Shown here: in pieces, positions 1 through 3,807 of the stretch
How positions within the stretch are numbered: the stretch's first letter is position 1
Layout: the number at the start of each line of letters is the position of its first letter
Notes under the pieces: generated by a model
The model's database searches: none
The model's input: only the letters and a program-made list of their open reading frames with translations
What the model was told of the DNA's origin: nothing
Program-made: the position numbers and the translations under genes
Origin: Planctomycetota bacterium
GTDB taxonomy: Bacteria; Planctomycetota; Planctomycetia; Planctomycetales; Planctomycetaceae
DNA length: 5,672 nt
Assembly (NCBI GenBank): GCA_013151585.1
Contig: JAADHY010000187.1
Location: forward strand, 1 to 5,672
Direction of reading: 5' to 3'

Positions 1-2640
1 CAGATCGCCGAACGTGGGCGTCAGCTTTTGGCCGGTTCGGCAACGGGCATTCAGGCGGCCGCCGCCGTGGCCGAGTCGTGCGACGCCTTCCTTTTGCAAT
101 TGCTGGAGGAACATTTTCAGAAGCTGCCGGATGAGCAGCGGCAGCTCATGCAACGGCGCACAGCCGTTGTGGCGCTGGGGGGGCTGGGCCGCCACGAGAT
201 GGCCCCCTACTCGGACGTCGATCTGATTTTCCTTTACCGCCCTGCCGTCCGTGGAATCTTCGGCGACCACGTTTCAGTCTTTGTTCGCGACTGCTGGGAC
301 GCGGGCATGACGCTCGGCCATAGCATCCGGACGCTCGGTGAGACTTTAGCGGACGCTCGGTCCGATCCGCATCTGGCGACTGCTTTAGTGGACGCGAGGC
401 ACCTTTGGGGTAGCGAATCACTGACCGAAGAGCTGAAGCGGCAGTTCGCCCGGCGGATTGTTCGGTCGCGCCGCCGGGCCTTTATTGAGGAATGCATCGC
501 CAGCCGAGAGCAGGAGCGACAACAGCATGGCGCGACCGTCCAGCAATTGCAGCCGGACGTGAAGCGCTCACTCGGCGGCCTGCGCGACCTCCATCTGATC
601 CGCTGGATCGGCTTCGCTCGGTTCGGGACCAAGGACCTGAGCTTGCTTCAGCAAAAAGGAGCCTTCTCGCGCGGTGAAGCTCAGCGACTGTTGGAAGCGG
701 CGGAGTTCCTGCTCCGGGTCCGCTTTGAACTGCATTTGGGCGCAAACAAAGCGCAAGACGTCCTCACCCGCGAAGAACAGATGCGGATTGCGGAGGAACG
801 TGGAATCGTCGCTCGCCCCGGTCAGCGGCCGGTCGAGCGATTCATGCAGGAGTATTTCCGTCACACGATGGCCGTGGCGGAATGCACGCGGCATTTTGTG
901 GAGCTTTACCGGCCGGTCCCCGCTCGCCAGCGCGTTCGCCGATTTCTGACGCAGCGTCGGGCGGCCAACGGTTTGTTGATCGGATCGACCGATATCGACC
1001 TGGCCCGTCCATCGCGACGGCGAGAGCCATTTGGGCTGGAGGAGGCATTGGACGTCTATCGCCTGGCGGCCCTGCACCGCGTCCAGCTCAGTCCGCGTCT
1101 GGAGCGGTTCATCAAATCGTGCGCCGCCGACTGGCCCGATGACGCTTCGCCCGCCGCGCGGAAAGTTTTTCTGGAAATGCTCGCTGTCCCCGGCAAGCTT
1201 GGAACGCTGCTTCGCAGTATGTACGCGACCGGCGTTTTGGAACGGGTCCTGCCCGAAATCAGACACGCGCGCTGTCTGCTGCAGTTCAACCAATACCACA
1301 GCTACACCGTCGACGAGCACACCCTGCGAGCTATTGAAGAGGTGGAACGGCTGGGCCGCGAAGACGGTCCGGTGGGCACGGCCTACCGCGACATCCGACA
1401 TAAGGAGATTCTCCATTTGGCCCTGCTGTTGCACGATTTGGGCAAAGGCTACCAGCGCGACCACTGCGACGTCGGCCGCGACCTGGCCGAACAGGCCGCG
1501 ACACGGTTCGGCCTGAGCGACCAACAGCGAAAACGGCTCGTTTTCCTGGTCCATCGCCACTTGGCCATGGCCCATTTGGAATTCCGGCGCGATACGACCG
1601 AATCCCAGGTGCTGTTGGAATTCGCCCGCGAAGTCGGCAGTCCGGAGACGCTGCGCATGCTGTTCGTGCTGACGGCCGCCGATTTCTCAGCGGTCGGACC
1701 CGGCGTCTGGACCCGGTGGAAAGAAGACGTGCTCGGCGGCCTGTACGAAAAGGCCATGCTGATCCTCAGCGGACAGCATCCGCAGCACTTGCAGCAGAAA
1801 CTCTTGGCGGAAGTTGCGGATCAGGTCAAGGCGGCCATCGTGCCGCTCCAGGCCGAAGACCGCGAAGGCTCGGAGCGGCCGTCGACGGAATTCATCGAGC
1901 GCCAACTGCAATCCTTTTCTCCCTACTATCTGACGACCACGCCGCCCGCACGGATCGCCGCCGATCTGGACATCATCCATCGGTTGCGGCGGGGCGAAAT
2001 CGTCGTGGAGGGAAAGTACGATCCGCAAACACACACTGTCGATTACCGCATCCTGATGGACGGCCAGTATGCCGAAGGATGCTTCCACCGCATCGCCGGG
2101 GCCCTGACCGCCAAGCGTCTGGGAATCATCTCGGCCGCCATCAACACCACGACGCAGGGGATCGTTGTGGACGTTTTCCGCGTCGTCGACAAAGACTTCG
2201 CCGGTCCCTGCCCCGAGTCGCGCATTCAGGAAGTGGCTGCGGCGATCCGTCGTGTCTTGACGAAAGAAATCACCGTCAAAGAACTGTTTCAGCAGCACAA
2301 ACGGTTCGCGCCGGAGGAGTCCGCTCCGCCCATCTCGGACCAACCGACGAAAGTGGGCGTCGACAACGACGCCTCGGACCGCTGCACCGTGATCGACGTC
2401 TTCGCACACGACCGCCCCGGTCTGCTCTACACGATCGCTCGGACCATCTTCCGGTTGGGATTGTCGGTCGAGCTGGCCAAGATCAGCACGCACTTCGATC
2501 AGGTCGTCGACGTCTTCTACGTCACGGACGCCCGCCACGGCGGCAAAGTGCAGGACGAAGCCCGTCTGGATACGATCCGGCAGGAGCTCGAACGGCGGAT
2601 CACGGAGTTTGAGCAAACACGGCACGTCGAGTTCGTGTGA
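1..2640 (+). CDS. glnD: Bifunctional PII uridylyltransferase / uridylyl-removing enzyme GlnD (5' end missing)
   Basis: This cytoplasmic nitrogen sensor is known to uridylylate PII proteins (GlnB/GlnK) when glutamine is low and to remove UMP when glutamine is high. The frame is open from base 1 to the TGA at 2638-2640, giving 879 codons. By comparison with E. coli GlnD, roughly 30 N-terminal residues lie outside the window, so the in-frame TTG at 28 is not needed as a start. Domains in order, by codon: nucleotidyltransferase core with GGLGRHEMAPYSDVDL (60-75, metal-binding Asp pair D72/D74); a GlnD-typical stretch PDVKRSLGGLRDLH; an HD phosphohydrolase domain with H440, LLHDLGKG (H478/D479), H488 and D561, the expected UMP-removing site; ACT domain 1 (about 682-735); ACT domain 2 (about 795-850) with DRPGLLY at 804-810, the kind of loop that binds glutamine. 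All catalytic motifs look intact and the length is normal. No amtB, glnB or glnA is visible beside it; the genes downstream are regulatory but not obviously related to nitrogen. Confidence 0.96.
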   Translation, partial: QIAERGRQLLAGSATGIQAAAAVAESCDAFLLQLLEEHFQKLPDEQRQLMQRRTAVVALGGLGRHEMAPYSDVDLIFLYRPAVRGIFGDHVSVFVRDCWDAGMTLGHSIRTLGETLADARSDPHLATALVDARHLWGSESLTEELKRQFARRIVRSRRRAFIEECIASREQERQQHGATVQQLQPDVKRSLGGLRDLHLIRWIGFARFGTKDLSLLQQKGAFSRGEAQRLLEAAEFLLRVRFELHLGANKAQDVLTREEQMRIAEERGIVARPGQRPVERFMQEYFRHTMAVAECTRHFVELYRPVPARQRVRRFLTQRRAANGLLIGSTDIDLARPSRRREPFGLEEALDVYRLAALHRVQLSPRLERFIKSCAADWPDDASPAARKVFLEMLAVPGKLGTLLRSMYATGVLERVLPEIRHARCLLQFNQYHSYTVDEHTLRAIEEVERLGREDGPVGTAYRDIRHKEILHLALLLHDLGKGYQRDHCDVGRDLAEQAATRFGLSDQQRKRLVFLVHRHLAMAHLEFRRDTTESQVLLEFAREVGSPETLRMLFVLTAADFSAVGPGVWTRWKEDVLGGLYEKAMLILSGQHPQHLQQKLLAEVADQVKAAIVPLQAEDREGSERPSTEFIERQLQSFSPYYLTTTPPARIAADLDIIHRLRRGEIVVEGKYDPQTHTVDYRILMDGQYAEGCFHRIAGALTAKRLGIISAAINTTTQGIVVDVFRVVDKDFAGPCPESRIQEVAAAIRRVLTKEITVKELFQQHKRFAPEESAPPISDQPTKVGVDNDASDRCTVIDVFAHDRPGLLYTIARTIFRLGLSVELAKISTHFDQVVDVFYVTDARHGGKVQDEARLDTIRQELERRITEFEQTRHVEFV

Positions 2641-2675
2641 ACGGCGAACTCAGCCGCTCTCTGGAGCTGCCGAAG

Positions 2676-2700
2676 CCGGACAAGCGTCTCGCTTTTCCGG
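2676..2700 (+). terminator. Imperfect hairpin after glnD, possible transcription end or mRNA 3' stabiliser
   Basis: The arms 2676-2686 (CCGGACAAGCG) and 2690-2700 (CGCTTTTCCGG) pair over 11 positions with one C/T mismatch and a 3-base TCT loop. It begins 36 bases after the glnD stop codon. A strong short-loop stem in this place suits a terminator, but the bases that follow are A-rich (GAAACAACG) rather than a T tract. It is therefore not a textbook intrinsic terminator and could instead protect the glnD mRNA end. Confidence 0.35.
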
Positions 2701-2714
2701 GAAACAACGAACGC

Positions 2715-2743
2715 TTTACACAGGGTCCACTGCAGTTTACGAT
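2715..2743 (+). promoter_or_regulatory. Candidate sigma70-type promoter for the ECF sigma gene
   Basis: TTTACA (2715-2720, 5 of 6 to the -35 consensus) and TACGAT (2738-2743, 4 of 6 to the -10 consensus, with the conserved T, A and final T) are separated by exactly 17 bases. Transcription would begin near 2750. That leaves a leader of about 38 bases before the ATG at 2788 but only about 14 before the alternative GTG at 2764. Its place just after the glnD hairpin suggests that the sigma gene is transcribed separately from glnD. Promoter rules in planctomycetes are poorly characterised, so this remains a pattern match. Confidence 0.4.
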
Positions 2744-2787
2744 GGAAAAAACGTCTTTCGATCGTGGCGGTGAAGAAGCGAGGCAAA

Positions 2788-3375
2788 ATGGCAGGCGAGG
2801 CAGATATCCCCAAACTGGCGGGAAGCTGGCGCGAAGGGAATGAGCAGGCGGCCGACCAGTTGCATCGGCGCTACTGGGAGCGACTTTACCGCTTAGTGGA
2901 CGAGCAATTGGACCGGCGGCTCAGAAAACGCGTCTCTCCCGAAGACATTTTGCAGTCGGCATTTGGGTCTTTCTTCCGCCGGACAGGCGAGGGACAATAT
3001 CAAATCGACGATTCCGGCCACCTCTGGAACCTTCTGAAAACCATCACACTAAACAAGCTGCGCAAGCAGGCGGACCGTCACAGAGCCGCCAAGCGGGACG
3101 TCGGCCGGGAACAGTCTCTGACTCAGCGAGTGTCAGAGGAGGAAATTCTGGCACGCGGACCTTCACCGGAAGACGCAGCGATCTTCTTGGATGAGTTGGA
3201 GGCCCTGGCCGCCGAGTTGTCGGCTCGTGAGCAACAGATCGTGCAGTTGTGCTTGCAGGGCGAAAGTGTAGCTACGATCGCAGAAACTCTCGGCTGTTCC
3301 CGTTGGACGGTGCGGCGAGCCCTCCGGCGAGCTGAGCAGCGGCTCCGGCAGCGGGCGGAAGGTGAGCTGAGCTGA
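2788..3375 (+). CDS. ECF-subfamily RNA polymerase sigma factor, planctomycete kinase-associated type
   Basis: This 195-residue protein would direct RNA polymerase to a set of promoters. Region sigma2 spans about residues 10-105: SPEDILQSAFGSFFRR (50-65) matches the core-binding and -10-melting part, and LWNLLKTITLNKLRKQADRHRAAKRD (79-104) the -10 recognition helix; the latter wording is characteristic of planctomycete sigma factors paired with Ser/Thr kinases. An acidic linker (116-135) leads to sigma4 (about 134-190), with a helix-turn-helix VATIAETLGCSRWTVRRALRR at 161-181 for -35 binding. I prefer the ATG at 2788, preceded by GAGG at 2780-2783, although only 4 bases separate them. An in-frame GTG at 2764 would add eight basic residues (MAVKKRGK) but has no Shine-Dalgarno sequence and sits too near the predicted transcript start. 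No anti-sigma gene adjoins it; the next gene on the same strand is a membrane kinase, a probable regulator. Its target promoters cannot be read from the sequence. Confidence 0.93.
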   Translation: MAGEADIPKLAGSWREGNEQAADQLHRRYWERLYRLVDEQLDRRLRKRVSPEDILQSAFGSFFRRTGEGQYQIDDSGHLWNLLKTITLNKLRKQADRHRAAKRDVGREQSLTQRVSEEEILARGPSPEDAAIFLDELEALAAELSAREQQIVQLCLQGESVATIAETLGCSRWTVRRALRRAEQRLRQRAEGELS

Positions 3376-3378
3376 CAC

Positions 3379-3401
3379 TTTTTGCTGGGTTTGAGCAAAA
3401 A
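3379..3401. repeat. AT-rich inverted repeat after the sigma gene
   Basis: TTTTTGCT (3379-3386) and AGCAAAAA (3394-3401) are exact reverse complements around a 7-base loop, starting four bases after the sigma stop codon. The T run lies on the 5' arm and only two A/T bases follow the stem, so it is not an intrinsic terminator in either direction. It could be a protein-binding site or a chance structure. Confidence 0.35.
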
Positions 3402-3427
3402 AACACGGCGGTGTGCTCCCAACGCGG

Positions 3428-3446
3428 TTTTTTTCCGGCTTAATAG
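3428..3446 (+). promoter_or_regulatory. Possible ECF-type promoter element upstream of the kinase leader
   Basis: A seven-T run followed by CCGGCTTAATAG (3435-3446) resembles a T tract plus a CGTCTTA-like -10 box, the general form of ECF-dependent promoters. It lies between a sigma/kinase pair, where autoregulated ECF promoters are common, and just before a Shine-Dalgarno/ATG pair. I cannot define a convincing -35 GGAAC-like box at the proper distance, so the call is tentative. Confidence 0.22.
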
Positions 3447-3462
3447 ATAGGGAGAGCAAGGT

Positions 3463-3507
3463 ATGCGTTCAGCCGAATACTGTTCGTACGTCTTCTTTGA
3501 GTTTTAA
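3463..3507 (+). CDS. 14-residue mini-ORF in the kinase leader, possible leader peptide
   Basis: ATG at 3463 opens a frame reading MRSAEYCSYVFFEF and ending with TAA at 3505-3507. It is preceded by GGGAG at 3450-3454 with an 8-base spacing, a better ribosome-binding arrangement than that of the sigma gene. The peptide is rich in aromatic residues (two Tyr, three Phe) and its last codons overlap an inverted repeat (3498-3511). This is the layout of a leader peptide whose translation could affect downstream expression, but no attenuator is evident. It shares the frame of the kinase, so it could also be a remnant of an older, longer kinase start broken by stops. It resembles no family I recognise, and so short a frame can arise by chance. 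Confidence 0.3.
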   Translation: MRSAEYCSYVFFEF

Positions 3508-3534
3508 CTCAGTGATCGGAATAGTAAATTTACT
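3498..3534. promoter_or_regulatory. Paired palindromes in the kinase leader, candidate operator
   Basis: TGAGTT-TT-AACTCA (3498-3511) is a 6-bp inverted repeat with a 2-base centre. Twelve bases further on, AGTAAATTTACT (3523-3534) is a perfect 12-bp palindrome. Both are AT-rich in a GC-rich neighbourhood, which is typical of dimeric repressor or activator sites. No regulator can be named. Confidence 0.3.
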
Positions 3535-3636
3535 CTCGGGCTCGCCTCGGCGGCACACACAACCAGTGTGAACGGATCGCTCCAAGCGTTTTTGTAAACG
3601 AGACTTACGTCGCTTTCCTGCTTGCGAGGGGTGCGT

Positions 3637-3655
3637 GGCTCGTCGAAGGCGAGCC
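3637..3655. repeat. GC-rich 6-bp hairpin in the intergenic region
   Basis: GGCTCG (3637-3642) and CGAGCC (3650-3655) pair perfectly around a 7-base loop. It lies 22 bases before the larger C-rich/G-rich hairpin and may be part of the same repeat unit. Confidence 0.35.
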
Positions 3656-3660
3656 GGGTG

Positions 3661-3717
3661 AAGGCCCCTCTGACCCTGCCCCTCTCTCCCACGGTTGCGC
3701 CGCGACGGCGAGAGGGC
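3661..3717. repeat. REP-like dispersed intergenic palindromic repeat
   Basis: CCCTCTC (3680-3686) pairs with GAGAGGG (3710-3716) over seven bases, and the connecting 23 bases contain a smaller CGG/CCG stem (3692-3702). The strand before it, AAGGCCCCTCTGACCCTGCC, has the 'CCCTcACCCTgaCCCTCTCCC...GAGAGGG' look of palindromic units found many times between genes in planctomycete and some proteobacterial genomes. Its translation gives the telltale spurious peptide 'PLTLPLSP'. Only one copy is in the window, so the repeat status is inferred from resemblance. Confidence 0.45.
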
Positions 3718-3796
3718 TTCAAATGCCGGGTTCTCCGTTGGTTTTCGGATTTCGGTGGCTTTTCCGAGTTACCATTTGAGTTTCCAAGAAACGGCC

Positions 3797-3800
3797 GGAG
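3797..3800 (+). promoter_or_regulatory. Shine-Dalgarno site fixing the kinase start
   Basis: GGAG at 3797-3800 stands 7 bases before the ATG at 3808, an ideal spacing. The adjacent in-frame GTG at 3805 is only 4 bases from it. This supports 3808 over the more distant in-frame GTG codons at 3631 and 3658. Confidence 0.6.
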
Positions 3801-3807
3801 CCGAGTG

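Larger units (their letters stand above)
3376..3807. other. 432-base intergenic region between sigma factor and kinase
   Basis: No long conserved-looking protein is encoded here on either strand. The kinase frame has in-frame TAA stops at 3505 and 3595; from 3598 to 3807 it is open, but its translation shows no kinase-family resemblance and passes through the repeat-like hairpin, so I regard it as non-coding. The first 160 bases are AT-richer than the flanking genes, with A and T runs at 3397-3403 and 3428-3434. In order it contains: an 8-bp inverted repeat (3379-3401), a possible ECF-like promoter (3428-3446), a 14-codon reading frame (3463-3507), an inverted repeat and a perfect palindrome (3498-3534), a small CGTTT/AAACG hairpin (3587-3600), and two GC-rich hairpins (3637-3655 and 3678-3717). 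From 3720 to 3795 I see nothing recognisable. Confidence 0.7.

Noticed and set aside
28..30. TTG as the true start of glnD
   Set aside because: The frame is open to the left edge and known GlnD proteins have about 30 more residues before the nucleotidyltransferase motif, so the gene most likely begins outside the window.
568..1575. 335-codon open frame on the minus strand
   Set aside because: Antisense shadow of glnD covering conserved GlnD segments; no independent coding signal.
1687..2625. 312-codon minus-strand frame and the 298-codon plus-strand frame at 1716-2612
   Set aside because: Both overlap the HD and ACT parts of glnD in other frames; compositions rich in Arg/Pro/Gly indicate shadows.
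2764..2787. Upstream GTG start for the sigma factor, adding MAVKKRGK
   Set aside because: No Shine-Dalgarno sequence, and very close to the predicted transcript start; sigma2 homology begins well after the ATG at 2788. Not excluded.
2637..2843. 68-codon plus-strand frame overlapping the glnD stop and the sigma start
   Set aside because: Starts at a GTG inside the last glnD codon without a ribosome-binding site, crosses the hairpin and predicted promoter, and runs into sigma in another frame.
3379..3401. Intrinsic terminator after the sigma gene
   Set aside because: The stem is AT-rich with its T run in the 5' arm and no T tract after the 3' arm on either strand; recorded only as an inverted repeat.
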